NCBI GenBank assembly: GCA_025716855.1
Contig: JAIXMQ010000051.1
Location: forward strand, 62,001-126,000
Length of the DNA stretch: 64,000 bases
Direction of reading: 5' to 3'
From: Pilaira anomala
Taxonomy: Eukaryota > Mucoromycota > Mucoromycetes > Mucorales > Mucoraceae
Below the pieces are notes generated by a model that was not told the origin of the DNA, did not search any database, and saw only the letters and a program-made list of their open reading frames with translations. The position numbers and the translations under genes were made by a program. Shown here piece after piece: positions 24,163 to 35,528 of this stretch. The first letter of the stretch is position 1. Each line of letters opens with the position of its first letter.

Positions 24163-25094
24163 TTATTCAAAGAAATCGTCCTCTGCTTCTTCCTTCTTTT
24201 CTTCTTTCACAACAACGTCTGCACCTTCATCAATCACTTCTACAGGTTGAATGTCTCCTCTTTGAATCAATTTTTGTTTATATTCTTCACGATATCTCTT
24301 ATTCATTAATTCCAAATCTTTATCGCCATTTAATAATGAATCCTTAATATCCTTTAAAATCTTATTTTGTCTTGCTTTATTCTTATCACTTTTGTCTTCT
24401 TCGATTTGTTCTTCATCTTCTTCGTCTCCTTCTTCAGTTTCCCCAGCAAAAAGAGAAGCATAAGGAAGAGTCTTGGGGTAGTGCTATATAATATCGAATT
24501 AATAAAAAAAACCCCCCCTCTATCGTATACACAAACACATAAAATCACTTACGTTGATATATAAAGCTTTAATCTCTAAATCATCTAATTTGTCTTGAAG
24601 AGCAGCTTTTTTTGTTTCGTCAGTTTCAGCTGCCAAGTTTGCCTTTGCTTTTTTGATTTTTCTCTGAACCTTTTTACGTTCTAAAATAAATTATCTATAC
24701 GCGTTATTTTAAAGTTATTATTTATGTCTAAAAGAGAAAAATTTACCAAGAAACTTGACTTTATGATATCTTATAGAGTTCGTACGTTCTGCTTCATCAA
24801 TAATTTTCTCACCCAACTCAAATTCTAATGCATGTAAACGTCTTTTTGACTCTGTAATGACTTGAGCCGAAATATGTTTTCCCTATAATGAACAGTAAGT
24901 AAATCATGTCCGAACAGGATTCAACCTTTTTTTTTTTTCTTTTTGCAAACCTTATTTAAAGTACGTTTGACATCTCTAATTCTCTTTTTAATCTTACTGG
25001 CACTGACAGGTATATCGTTAGCTTGATTTCTCGTTCTAACAAAGGTTGATTTATTTTGTGGTTGCTTTCCAAATTGTTTCGTTTTTGTCTTCAT
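24163..25094 (-). CDS. EFG1: rRNA-processing protein Efg1
   Basis: Nucleolar factor for early 18S/40S pre-rRNA processing. Model: complement(join(24163..24483,24553..24680,24747..24882,24951..25094)), 242 residues. The N-terminus is basic (MKTKTKQFGKQPQ). The Efg1 domain includes SKIKKRIRDVKRTLNK, VITESKRRLHALEFEL and the hallmark RYHKVKFLERKKVQRKIKKA. Most of the remainder is helical and highly charged, with an acidic patch (EEGDEEDEEQIEED) and an acidic C-terminus ending DDFFE. Exon phases are 0, 1 and 0, with donors GTTTGC, GTAAAT and GTAAGT; the first is weak, but the reading frame is continuous across it. It shares a theme with the nearby DBP9 and RPS15. Confidence 0.85.
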
Positions 25095-26579
25095 TGTTTT
25101 TTTTTTTGTTGTCTTGTTTAAAAAAGAAAGTAAAAAAAAAAAAAAAATATGTCGAAATTTGAAAATAAAGCAAACCTCACGTTCAAAAGATCTACAGTCA
25201 CGGCTTTAAAAAAAAGGTGGCTTAAGATGCTCAATAACAGAACAGATACTCGGGTCGATCGACTGCATATGCATTGAGTATGGAATATATTACGCCCAAG
25301 CCCTTTAGGTGTAATGGGCGTAACTAGTCAATTATACCAAAAAAAAAATATCCTATTTAGAAAGAGGTTTCGCCAAATCATAGTTGTGGAGTGAGATAAT
25401 ATTAAGCAAATGTAGACACATAAATTTTAGAACAGGCGAAGCGCCTTTACACTTGAAATTATTAACTTTAGATAACATTTAATTAAGCATTTAGCCAAAA
25501 GTATGTCTTCTGATTTTTAACAAACATTATGCACAATTATCAAAAAATAAAGTGCTCTAATAAAAAAAAAAAAGACCAATACTGTAACTATCTCATGATT
25601 TGAACAACTTTGATTCTCTCCCGCATGTCTGGTACACATAGATTAAATGATCCCTCTTTAGATTGATAATAGGCAAAATTAAGTAATATATGTAGCTATC
25701 GGAAATAATTTTAACTATTATTCTTTTTCTTATTTTAAGCATCGAATATCACAAAGACGACATCAAAACTTAAACACAAATTTCAGACGGTTATTTAATT
25801 ATTTTTTATTCACTCTTTTTAATTTTACAGTTATAATTGTTACCTAACCATAACATTATCAGTATTGATTTTCTAGTTTTCCAATACATCACTATCACAG
25901 ACAAACGTAAGGTATTCTTCAAAACTTCTTAATCTAATTGCAACATTTGGTGACCAAAAAATCAAGAACACCAATCCTGTTGGTTATTTGATAGATATGC
26001 TCTCTCCATTGTATATTGCGTGTTGTGTTGACGGTGTCGTAATTTACATGATCAAGTCTTCTGACAGCATCGTTGAAAGTTGATTCTATCAACCTGATTC
26101 TCTCCCTGTCGTCTTTGGGTTGATTGACTAACTACAACTGGTTATTCTGGGACAGTACGGATAAAATGGTTGTGAAAAAATCAATAGCAAGATCACAACC
26201 AGAATTAGTACTTGGAGATAAATTATTGGATATGCGTTACTAGAGTCAAAAGTGATTCAATATACTGGTCAATTTAAGCTTTTTTTTTTTATGGTATATT
26301 GCTGCCTTTTAACATTATACATACATGGCTCAAATTGGATAAATTTTAAGAAACAAAACCCTTTTACAAGCTGAAATAAGTGAATTGCAACACAAAAGAA
26401 ATAAACTTATAAGTAGAGAGCTTTTGTGATCCTTAGCAGTATGGTGATTCCGCCCGGGAATTACCAGATTCTGGGTTTTAACTTTAATTTTTTGAAACAT
26501 TGCATTTAAGTTTTTTTTTTTTTTTTTTTGACACTAATTACACGATATGTTTAACTATATCGAAATGGAAGTCTTATAT
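25095..26579. other. Intergenic region, possible transposon left flank
   Basis: No gene recognised. It contains a perfect 9-bp inverted repeat at 25290-25323 (listed) and a minus-strand stretch of about 65 open codons around 25930-26130 with protein-like content (RLDHVNYDTVNTTRNIQW), which may be a relic of another mobile element. It leads into the Harbinger remnant. Confidence 0.4.
25290..25323. repeat. 9-bp perfect inverted repeat (hairpin)
   Basis: TTACGCCCA at 25290-25298 and TGGGCGTAA at 25315-25323, separated by 16 bases, in AT-rich DNA where a GC-rich stem is unusual. It could be a transposon end, a regulatory palindrome or chance. Confidence 0.6.
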
Positions 26580-27716
26580 GAACAAAATCCGGTATAAAGA
26601 GTCGGAAGAACTAGAAGAGCAGTATACCGAAGATACAGTTTGAACTCTGTGGACTACGACACCTGTATGAATCACTTTCGTTTTTCATATCAGCAGATCG
26701 ATCGAATCACCGTGGCAAGTGGTTTAAACGAATACTACACGTTTGAAGGGAAAACAGTTTCTCGTAACCAAGGTTTTGTCATGGTTGCTCACAAGCTCAA
26801 TTTTCCTTGACTTCTACGAGACATGGCTGCTACATTTTTCATGTCAAAGTAATTGCTCAAGAGTCATAACTGGAATGGAAAAAGTTATTTTTTTCCAGTT
26901 TCAGTGGGGAATATACAATTCCACGTCGGGACTAGTTTAGCCCTGAGAATCTGAAAAGGTTCTCTAAGGCAATTTCTGATAAAGAACGTCTACTTCTCGA
27001 ACATTGTAAGGTTTATTCATGGAACTCTTCATAGAGTTCAAAGACCTTACTGGCTGTAGCGTAGACTGTTTAACGGCTCGAAATGGTTCGTCACTCCCGA
27101 TGGTATTATAAGTTGCATAATGGGACCATATGCTGGCTGTAGACATGACAGGTAGGTGTATAGATGCTCCAAGGTTGGTGGGAGGTTAAGAAAGTATTTG
27201 ACCATTAGGTACTCCTTTCCCGTCACTTGAATGCTAAATGCTATTTATGGTAACTCAGCCTACAAGCTCCCTACATAAAACATGTTTTGTCCGTTTGATA
27301 AAAGTAACGATGGTACGCATGTATTTAAGTTGAAAATAAGAAATTTATTATGCAAATATGCAACTCTTTTTTTTTTTTATAGAACATAAACAGGACTGTA
27401 ATGCAAATATGTCCAAGGTACGTATTAGTGCTGAATGGGAATTTACAGAGGTACGAAAGTACTTTTTATACTTCAAAACAGACCATATGATGAAGGTGCA
27501 ACAGGATAATCTTTTCAGGGCTTATATTCTTTCGACCGTGTTTAAAAACATGGTCCATTGTGCTCGTGGTAGGTCCAGCACTGGAATTTACTTTGGCCTG
27601 CGTCCTCCTGTCTTTGAGAATTACTTTCGCGGTTTACAACGTGATAAAATCGAAGGAGAAGATCGAACTCCTAAAAAAGGTATCTATGATATTGAGGGTC
27701 TTCTGTCAGATGATTA
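26580..27716 (+). pseudogene. Decayed PIF/Harbinger-type DDE transposase
   Basis: Remnant of a DNA-transposon transposase (DDE_Tnp_4/HARBI1-like). Read across frames and stops, pieces appear in family order. HFRFSYQQIDRITVASG corresponds to the helical N-domain (FRFS..dl..l). FIHGTLHRVQRP aligns with the usual DGT..R..RP block. Then come VTPDGIISCIMGPYAGCRHD (the VTPDG.....GP..G.rHD block), IYGNSAYKLP (usual YGD.AY), and in the intact last frame MSKVRISAEWEF (usual MS.vRi.vEW.F) and YFGLRPPVFENYF. Several stops and frame changes lie between 26640 and 27340. In the usual family alignment the first two catalytic Asp positions read His (IHGT) and Asn (YGN), so it is almost certainly inactive. 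The final frame (from about 27361) runs open to TAG at 27716. Confidence 0.75.
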
Positions 27717-27788
27717 GAATAATAAAAGCATCATAATTTTATAATTTTATTTTTATTTTTTACAATTTATTTTTTATTTATTTATCTT

Positions 27789-28270
27789 TTATTGACGGGA
27801 ACTATTACGTTTTATTTCCTCCGAAAGGTCTATCATTTGTTCGAAAAGAGCAAGCATTTCTTGCTGAAATGTCTGCTGGGACCTCCAAATCCCCTCTTTG
27901 TTAAATGGGAGGAAGCCTGTGGCCAAAAGTTGCCTTGGTAAGTCCTCCTCTATCTTCTCAATCACTATTGACGGTTTTTCCGTACTCTTACCCTCAGCCT
28001 TACCTTTTTTTTTTTTTTTGAACGAGGGCATTGGCATAGCTTAATTCGAGTACGTTCGCCTCTACTGCTTGTCTTCTCGCTTGCTCTTGTTCTTCTTGCT
28101 CCTTTTCTGCCTTGGTAAGAGCCTTGAAATTATCGTCCTATAATATATATGTCGGTCTTTCTTTTCAATCTTTTTTATATACATATATACATACAAGACG
28201 ACAGTACATGTAATTATAAAATAAAAATTACCTGCATTGTGACATTAATCAATAACCTATCGTCGATCAT
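27789..28270 (-). pseudogene. Small charged protein facing the Harbinger relic, frameshifted
   Basis: Unrecognised protein. A spliced model begins at ATG 28270 with a short exon (28232..28270, MIDDRLLINVTMQ), donor GTAATT, acceptor TATAG, and a second exon from 28137. That exon encodes a Glu/Gln/Ala-rich helix (KALTKAEKEQEEQEQARRQ) and runs into a 15-A run at 28005-28019. After it the sensible frame is a different one (KPSIVIEKIEEDL ... QEMLALFEQMIDLSEEIKR, stop at 27789). As written, the homopolymer shifts the frame, so this is either a broken gene, a sequencing error in the A run, or an unmodelled intron (a GTAAGG follows the run). Its stop lies only 73 bases from the transposase stop and the genes face each other, so it may be the element's second ORF; that is inference. 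Confidence 0.45.
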
Positions 28271-28510
28271 TAAAATCGGTGAGCATCTACACACACGCCT
28301 ATTACATGGATCTTTGTGCACCATCTACATACACAACATGATCTTGTACCATCAAGTAAAACATGACGTATAAATGTGATTACACATCTTATGGGGTCGG
28401 AGTGTGTGTATCATTACATAAAGGAAAAAAAAAAAACCTGGGTAAAAAAAATCTCTCTTTTTTCTTTCGTCTTTTTCCCTTTTTTTTTTTTTTTTTTCTG
28501 TAACTAAAAC

Positions 28511-30073
28511 ATGTTAAAAATCATAGTTATTTTATTATCGATTGCATCGATCTATGCAACAGAAATTTCACTGAAATCCATGTATCACAATACAAACTTT
28601 GGCCCATTACATCGATTAAAACTTTCAAAACCAAACAAAACACCATATAAATTAAAATCCATACCCGGAATAACTTATCGTCCCAGCAATAGACAAGAAT
28701 TATTTCAGATTTCCCAGTCCAGAAAATTATTTCGTTTTTCTTCTGTACAACAAGCTACTTTAAGGCCTAAACCTTACTTATTGCCAGACGTCACTGACCA
28801 TGACACTGTTTTGTCCTTGGGTTATATGAGTTACAACGCATATATGGAATTAGGGAAAGAGGGAACTTGGTACGATTTAGGAAAAGAATGGGGAATTGTA
28901 AGTGTGAGAAAAAAAGGTTTTTTTTTTTTTATATATATTTTATTCATTCTTATACAATAGAATTCAACATTTGGTTGGGAACATGACGGTTTAAGAGGAC
29001 ATGTATTTGGTAATAAGGATAATTCTTTACTAGTTATTGGCTTTAAAGGTACGACAGCTGGTATTTTCAACGGTGAACCAACAGGTGAAAAAGACAAATT
29101 AAATGTAAGTCAGGTTTTTTTTTTTTTCTAAATAAAGAAGACGAGCCGAACTCAAAACGGTTCACATAATCTAGGATAATTTATTATTTTCTTGTTGCTG
29201 TGGAAAGGCTGGGCGAGGATGGACGGCTGTTTGTAATTGCAACGATCCAAAAAATCAATATCAATGTAATAACCAATGTCTAGATGAAAGTTTAATCAGC
29301 TCAGAACTTTATTACGATTATGCAGCAGTAAGTTTATTAAATCCTGAATAGATAGATGCGTATATGTATATATATATACTGATGTGTGTATATATATATT
29401 TTAGAATATTTATATTGATGTGGTAAACCAATACCCTAATGCAACTATTTGGCTTACAGGACATTCATTAGGTGGTGCAGTAGCAAGTTTAGTAGGTCAA
29501 ACATTTGGTGTACCTGCTGTAAGTTTTGAAAGTCCCGGAGATCGTTTAGCTGCACAGAGATTACATTTACCTCATAGTCCTGGATTACCTGATCAACCTA
29601 TATGGCATTTTGGACATACAGCAGATCCAATCTTTATCGGCGTTTGTACAGTAAGTCGGTTTGTGTTTTCATTGGATAAATCAATTAACCATTTAGAATA
29701 ATTCTTTTAGGGACCATTAAGTGGTTGTTTTTATGCAGGTTTTGCCATGGAGACAAGATGTCATACAGGAAAAGTAAGTTTTAAAAACATGTTTATTAAT
29801 GCGTGTGTGTGTATAGACTTAATTTTTTTATGCATAAATTAGGTTTGTGTATGGGATACAGTAAAGGATAATGGATGGAAAGTGAATATTGGATATCATC
29901 GAATTGGAACAGTTATTGATAGTATATTGAAACATCCAGAAACTTTTCCATTACCTAAATGTACCGTGGAAACAGATTGTGATGATTGTGGACTATGGAC
30001 CTATCATGATCCAAGGGATAAAAAACCAAAATCAGTTAATAGTTTTAAATACCAAGCTGTATTCGGCGCATAA
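28511..30073 (+). CDS. ATG15: Atg15-like vacuolar phospholipase (class 3 lipase)
   Basis: Lipase that dissolves autophagic bodies in the vacuole. Model: join(28511..28897,28961..29104,29175..29327,29405..29650,29711..29773,29843..30073), 407 residues. An N-terminal signal-anchor ([16 protein letters not shown]) leads it through the secretory route. Core family blocks: [62 protein letters not shown] (the Atg15 Cys cluster), and the nucleophile elbow [14 protein letters not shown], with catalytic Ser about residue 249. [20 protein letters not shown] and [14 protein letters not shown] (probable Asp) follow, then [15 protein letters not shown]. It is shorter than yeast Atg15 because it lacks the long low-complexity C-tail. 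All introns are GT-AG. Confidence 0.9.
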
Positions 30074-31429
30074 GCCAATATTTTATAGCATATTAGAAAG
30101 TACATAGAATAAAACTAGTGATTAATAAATATATACATATACATATTATACTATCTCTTTCTGTTTTGTCTTTTTTTTTAAAAAAAAAAAGGTCACAATA
30201 GTATGGATTAAACAAAAAAAAAAGGCAAGCAAAAAAATCCGTTTGTTCCGTGCAACATACTCTCACGTTTTACGTTTTATGATCCAGAAAATATAGTTGA
30301 ATTACAAGCTCATGTACCGGCCCAAGCAGTACAAGAATATAAAATAGCTGTTATATAACTGATGTGCTTGCATTCATAGTGTGTTAAACCGATCCATTTT
30401 GTAAATTTAAGCTGAGTCTCTTTTGTTCACTGCAGTGGGTTATCGGATTATTTAGGCAATAGGTCACTAATGTACCCAATGATGCTTGTAAGTGTATCAC
30501 ACACAGCCTCCTCAATACCTTTTTTTTTCATTTTGCCTTCACCATTGCCTGTCAATATAAACAACTTTTCTTATCCCGTATCTTCGTATTTTCCTTTCTC
30601 ATTTACACTCGCCAGGGGAAAAATACTTTAGATATACATATTGATGGAAAAATATATACGTATAATACCCAGTAGTGTTTCATAATGATGCAAAGACCCT
30701 TAAATTAATTTTGTATTTACAGGAAAATCCTAACTTTATAATAATAAAAAAAAACAAATATTTTATTTCAGCAATGTTTTGTAGTTACATTTGTTTTTGA
30801 TACACTAAACTTTATTATTCACATTAGATGAGCTATATTTATTAAACATTACATTACATGGATGGTATCACTACTTTAAAATAAAACTTGAAAAATCAAT
30901 CCAGAAAGGCAAGTATATACTATTGTTCCGTATTAATCTTTTAATAATAACGGTTGTAGGTCTAGTATATGCAACAAGTTGATCAGTTCCGGTTTCATTA
31001 CAAAAAGACATATTGAAAAAGATGTGTGTATAGGTCTGGACACTACTAAAAATAAACATTCTGGCGCTTTCCTCTTTCTTCTATATTTTACGTGAAAATC
31101 AAATGGCGGGATATGATAAATAAAAAGGACTTTTTGGGTGTTTGATTCTTAAAATAGAAGTTAGTGTAATCCCCGATTTATACATGCTTTTGCATGACCC
31201 GTCATGTTGTTTCTATTAGAAGAAAAAAGAGTTTTTTTTTGACTAATTAAGCGTAAATTGTAACTTCAAGACATAGTAGTTATCTTGATAATTAAAAACA
31301 GAAAATAAAGCGAATATCAGTTCGAATTAAGACATAACTAATTGTAATAAGTTATAATTGACTTTTTATTATAACCAGTTAATTTTTTTTGTACAACACA
31401 TCAATTACTTTTTTTAATATATGTAAAAT
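30074..31429. other. 1.4-kb intergenic region
   Basis: Between the convergent ATG15 and the unknown membrane protein. A plus-strand stretch at about 30238-30358 is open for 40 codons (DPENIVELQAHVPAQAVQEY) but has no start or motif. Nothing else was recognised. Confidence 0.4.
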
Positions 31430-33340
31430 TTAAGCTTCCAGCTCTGTAGTCGAAATAGAATAGCCATGTCTATAAACTCTTTCGACACCCATTCTGCCTG
31501 TTTCAGGATCCAAATACATTTCCTGATTAATAGGTAAAGCACCCACTTGGTCACTTTCAAACATATTCGGTGACTTGCTAATAATTTGAGGTACGAGACT
31601 TCCGGAAACAGCTAATTTAGTCCAAGTATGCTCTGTGTACCCAATCAAATAAACGCCAATCATCCAAAGCACTACATACAACAACAACCAAAGAATCACT
31701 AATGGTGTCATCCTTGCTGCTGTATAGGGTAGCAAAACATTGCCGGACGTTGGTATTAAGTCAGGATTACGACACAATGGATTAGCAAACAATGCATCTA
31801 CCAATTTACTATTCTTTCCATTACTATCCACATTATTTACTATATCCATCACTAATCCGCCCTCTTGCGTTCCATACAGTCCATCACCCGATTGAATCGC
31901 AGCCACAAGTGCATTGGCAACCACCGTACTATCTGCAGTGTAATATACTCCCTCGTCGCAGATCATCGTATCGCCACCTCTAGATTGACACGTATAATTT
32001 GTTGAAATAGCAGAGACATAAACACCTGCATTATACTGATTTCCTTCCGGTGTATACATGATAACCGTTTCATAATTATCTGGGGTCCTGTACCGAATTA
32101 TATTCAATTGGAGTTCTTCTGTAATAATAGCTGATTGTCCTGTTTGTGTAAAATCAGTGCTGTTTCTAATTATAGCAAGTGTGTTACTACTACTTTGGTT
32201 GGATACTCCGGAAATAGCTGATAATGGAATCAGTAATGTATCGGATCCACTTGCTGTGTCAACTATTGTGTTACTTATTTCATTGATGCTATTGTTAGTT
32301 TCGTTACTCGTCGAGTTTTCGGAGTTCTCTGTTGTTACTGGGTCATTGCCCATTGTTTCGGTATTATCTACTACTTTTGTTGTTGGTGTTGATAAAGGAA
32401 CTAATAAAGGTACAATACCAACATTTGTAGTTGTAGTAGTTGTAGATTGGACATGTAATGTCGCTGAACTTTCTAATTGATTGGTAGTAGCTGTAGTTGT
32501 CTTTACAGTTTTTGATTTAGTTTTTGTCGTTGCTATTGTTGCTTTTGTAGAATTATGGTGATGGCGATAATGTCTCCTTAAAATATTTGTACCACTAGGA
32601 GGAGGCGGAAGAAAGGTAACGTTTTGAATAGGAGCAAGCGTTGTTTTGATTGTAGAGATCATGAAAGATCTCATTGGTTGAGAGGCATTTAGGGTATCTA
32701 GGAGGGAAGTTGCATCAGAGACAGTATTTGAGATAAGTCCAGAAGCAAAAGCAGATGACGCCAGTAAATAATCAGTTTGAGTAGCATGTGAGCATTCAGC
32801 TGTATTTAAAGAAGTCTCACCACCTAGTTTATAATAAATCGATAAAGAAGATTGAAGTTCACCTTGTAATGCGCTGCCAAGTAATGTACAAGCAGTGACA
32901 AGCATGGCCACCAAGAAATATCGTATACCGGATTTATTCTTTATACACGACCACATAGCTGTATATCCACCTGTTGAACCAAAGGCTACAATTGAGTCTG
33001 GATGAATACCATCCCTTAATGTTTTAAATAATCCAATCACTATAGATCGTGTGGCGAAAGCGCATGCAAATGTCAAGAAAAATGTATCAAAAAAACTTGC
33101 TGGATAGGTACGATAAGCTGGTAAGATATTATAGCCTGGTAATGGGACTAACCACCATAATTTAGATAAGATAAAACAAGCAATAGATAATGTCCATAAT
33201 AAATGAAGTCTATAATGTAAATGATATACATTGAATTTAGTTGGCTTTGCAGTCGTCATATATAGTTGATTTCCTTCACGAATTGTAAGGTAATTGGCTT
33301 GACTACTATAATATTTAAATAGGCGGTCGGTTTCTGACAT
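31430..33340 (-). CDS. Uncharacterised multi-pass membrane protein with Ser/Thr-rich linker
   Basis: I do not recognise this protein. Intronless, 636 residues, start ATG 33340 (MSETDRLFKYYSSQ). Layout: a short cytoplasmic-looking N-terminus; hydrophobic helices at about residues 47-67 (LLWTLSIACFILSKLWWLV), 83-105 and 141-160; a large central region with many N-x-S/T sites and a Thr/Ser-rich stretch (about 265-355); a second folded-looking part with paired cysteines (TCQSRGGDTMICDEG, LCRNPDL); a strong helix near 555-580 (LVILWLLLYVVLWMIGVYL); and a hydrophilic tail ending STTELEA. The N-glycosylation sequons suggest the long middle is extracytoplasmic, anchored on both sides, perhaps at the cell surface. 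An intron-free gene this long is unusual among its neighbours. Confidence 0.8.
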   Translation of the reverse strand: MSETDRLFKYYSSQANYLTIREGNQLYMTTAKPTKFNVYHLHYRLHLLWTLSIACFILSKLWWLVPLPGYNILPAYRTYPASFFDTFFLTFACAFATRSIVIGLFKTLRDGIHPDSIVAFGSTGGYTAMWSCIKNKSGIRYFLVAMLVTACTLLGSALQGELQSSLSIYYKLGGETSLNTAECSHATQTDYLLASSAFASGLISNTVSDATSLLDTLNASQPMRSFMISTIKTTLAPIQNVTFLPPPPSGTNILRRHYRHHHNSTKATIATTKTKSKTVKTTTATTNQLESSATLHVQSTTTTTTNVGIVPLLVPLSTPTTKVVDNTETMGNDPVTTENSENSTSNETNNSINEISNTIVDTASGSDTLLIPLSAISGVSNQSSSNTLAIIRNSTDFTQTGQSAIITEELQLNIIRYRTPDNYETVIMYTPEGNQYNAGVYVSAISTNYTCQSRGGDTMICDEGVYYTADSTVVANALVAAIQSGDGLYGTQEGGLVMDIVNNVDSNGKNSKLVDALFANPLCRNPDLIPTSGNVLLPYTAARMTPLVILWLLLYVVLWMIGVYLIGYTEHTWTKLAVSGSLVPQIISKSPNMFESDQVGALPINQEMYLDPETGRMGVERVYRHGYSISTTELEA

Positions 33341-34225
33341 TATAATATAATTAAAAATAAAAATTGTTACCTTGAGAAAAAGAAAAACTAATAAATGCGA
33401 GTTGTTAATAAATTTATATAAGCAAAAAAAAAAAAAAAAAGATGCTATACTACAGGAGTAATATATAAAAAAAAGGAAAAACTAACAGGGAGTAATAAAA
33501 AAACAACCTTTATTTATATATCGCTGAAAATCTCTGCGGACCTTTCTTTTTCCTTTTTACAACCTTAAACCATCTCTCTTTCTCGTTCTTTTCAGCCCTT
33601 CTGCAGGTGTAACCAATGCTTTACACACTTTTCTCTTCATTGTTCAAATGTTAAAAAAATGAAACTTTATTCTTCTTTATAATGTGACTTGAATTACCTT
33701 TTATAGTTTATTTCAAATGTTGTATTACAATTTCGGTGAGGTATGCTTGGTAACAATTTATAAAACTAGATCCTATAATTGAACATTACGAGTGAGCGTG
33801 TTAGTTTACCACCGAGTTGCGAATACACGACATACTTTTAGTATATGCTTCATGAGTATCCAACAACTGCGACAAATTTTGAAGTGCTGGGATAGTGACT
33901 TGTCTTTCTCAAAAGGTACGGTTATCTTAGGAGAACTGAATTGTTTAATTTCAATAAATTATGTGGTAGAGACCATCTAACACGTTCACTTATTCTTAAC
34001 TTGGATTATCTGACATATGTACTTGTAATGAAACCAGATCTTCGGATCCTATAAGAAAAAAAAAAGATAAAAATAATCAAAATACACAAAGTACACAAAA
34101 TACACAACCCAAAAAAAAAAACCGGTGAAACATAAAGCCGCCATTGGTAAATCATGAACATACAATTTTTCTCCTTTTCTATTTTTCTTTTTCCCTCTCT
34201 CTCTTTTCATATCATTAAAATAAAA
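33341..34225. other. Divergent intergenic region
   Basis: About 880 bases upstream of both the membrane protein gene (-) and the SPT subunit gene (+). Oligo-A runs lie near 33425-33440 and 34055-34063, and a C/T-rich stretch (34171-34205) just before the ATG. The short open frame 33792-33980 has no supporting features. Confidence 0.4.
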
Positions 34226-34378
34226 ATGGAGTCAAAGCATAAATCTAGCTTTTTGTCAACAAAGCTTTATCAATATGAGCTTCAAACAGCTCTTTACATG
34301 TTGGAGCCTTGGGAAAAAGCTTTATTCAGTAAGTAATTTCTTTGTTTTTAACGATTTGTAGTTTCCTTTTTCTCATCA

Positions 34379-34414
<36 letters not shown>

Positions 34415-34498
34415 GACACCATTGTTTTGAGCATTGTTTCTCTTTCCGTCATTACATTGTATCAATATACTCCAGTCCTTTTCAAACTTATTGCTTAA
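34226..34498 (+). CDS. Serine palmitoyltransferase small subunit (ssSPT family)
   Basis: Small ER membrane activator of serine palmitoyltransferase, the first enzyme of sphingolipid synthesis. Model: join(34226..34328,34416..34498), only 61 residues, so easily missed. The protein reads KLYQYELQTALYMLEPWEKA, then FNTIVLSIVSLSVITLYQY and ends VLFKLIA. The YQY...TALYMLEPWE....FN pattern followed by one transmembrane helix is the animal/fungal ssSPT (SPTSSA/B) signature, distinct from yeast Tsc3 sequence. Donor GTAAGT at 34329; the intron is mostly a poly-T tract ending TATAG; phase 1 joins as Asn. The in-frame ATG at 34154 would add only a low-complexity leader. Confidence 0.85.
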
Positions 34499-35528
34499 AC
34501 TCCTCTCATTGTTCCATTCATTTACTTAGCACGCAACTCTACACTTTATTTTTCAACAATCATTAATATAACTTCATCTCAATAAAAAAATCTTTTTTTT
34601 TTTTCTAAAAAGAACAAGAATAATTGTGTAACTCTTTCGGATAGATTTTGAATTGGCATTTTAAATATTTATACTTTGAATCGCATGTATGAACTTATAG
34701 ACGTTGAATCCGAGGAACTTTTTATTATTGCCGTTGAGCCGAATAATTCACATGTTATTTCATGGCTTCCTCGAAAGTAACCTTAGAACTCTCTGCCTAC
34801 AAAGCTATAGGGAACCGAAAAAGCATGAAAGCGTTCATGCACTATATTTAGCTTGCCATTGTGACTTACTACACTGGTTATAAGCGATTTTGAAAGCTCG
34901 GTCTTCTTTTACAAATGGGCACACTACTTCTGCAAAACTGTATTCAATATACACATGATTTTACAAGCAAGAGTGTGTAACCAAATTGGGTACTTTTCTC
35001 TTGTACAACTACAATAGACAGGACGATTCTGTGTAAATAGAAAGAGAGAGAGAGAGAAACTTTAGGTGTGAAACCTAATTGCTGTCCGTAAAGATCGAAC
35101 AAGAAGCTGTCAGGGCTGATGATAAATTCTCAGCCAAAATATGTAAACATTTCTTTGTCGAATTAAGTTAGAATCAGTAGACAAATAGTTGCCGTTTCAG
35201 ATTGTATGTAACAAACGTTAATGAGGTGTTATTCATGATATACTTGAAACAAAACAACATTGATATACATATATGTATTTACTTTTTTTTTTAAAAAAAA
35301 AAGAGTATATTATTACATACATATACAAAATATACATAAATTATGAGCTTGATAGGCTTCAAGTACTTTCATAAATTTACTAAACACAATTGATAAATAG
35401 TCTCAGAAAAAAGTAAAGGAAAAGGACCATGTATGATATATATATATCGAAATCAATTAAAAGAGTTTTTTATTCTTTTTTTATGCAAATAAAATAAATA
35501 ATAGTGTATGAATGTTTGGGAAGGGTAT
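34499..35528. other. 1-kb convergent intergenic region
   Basis: Between the 3' ends of the SPT subunit and the ATPase. A GA repeat lies at 35041-35058, a T/A homopolymer pair at 35282-35302, and a short TA run at 35439-35446. No gene recognised. Confidence 0.4.

Noticed and set aside
30238..30358. 40 open codons (DPENIVELQAHVPAQAVQEY) downstream of ATG15
   Set aside because: No start, splice context or recognisable motif; too short to call a gene fragment.
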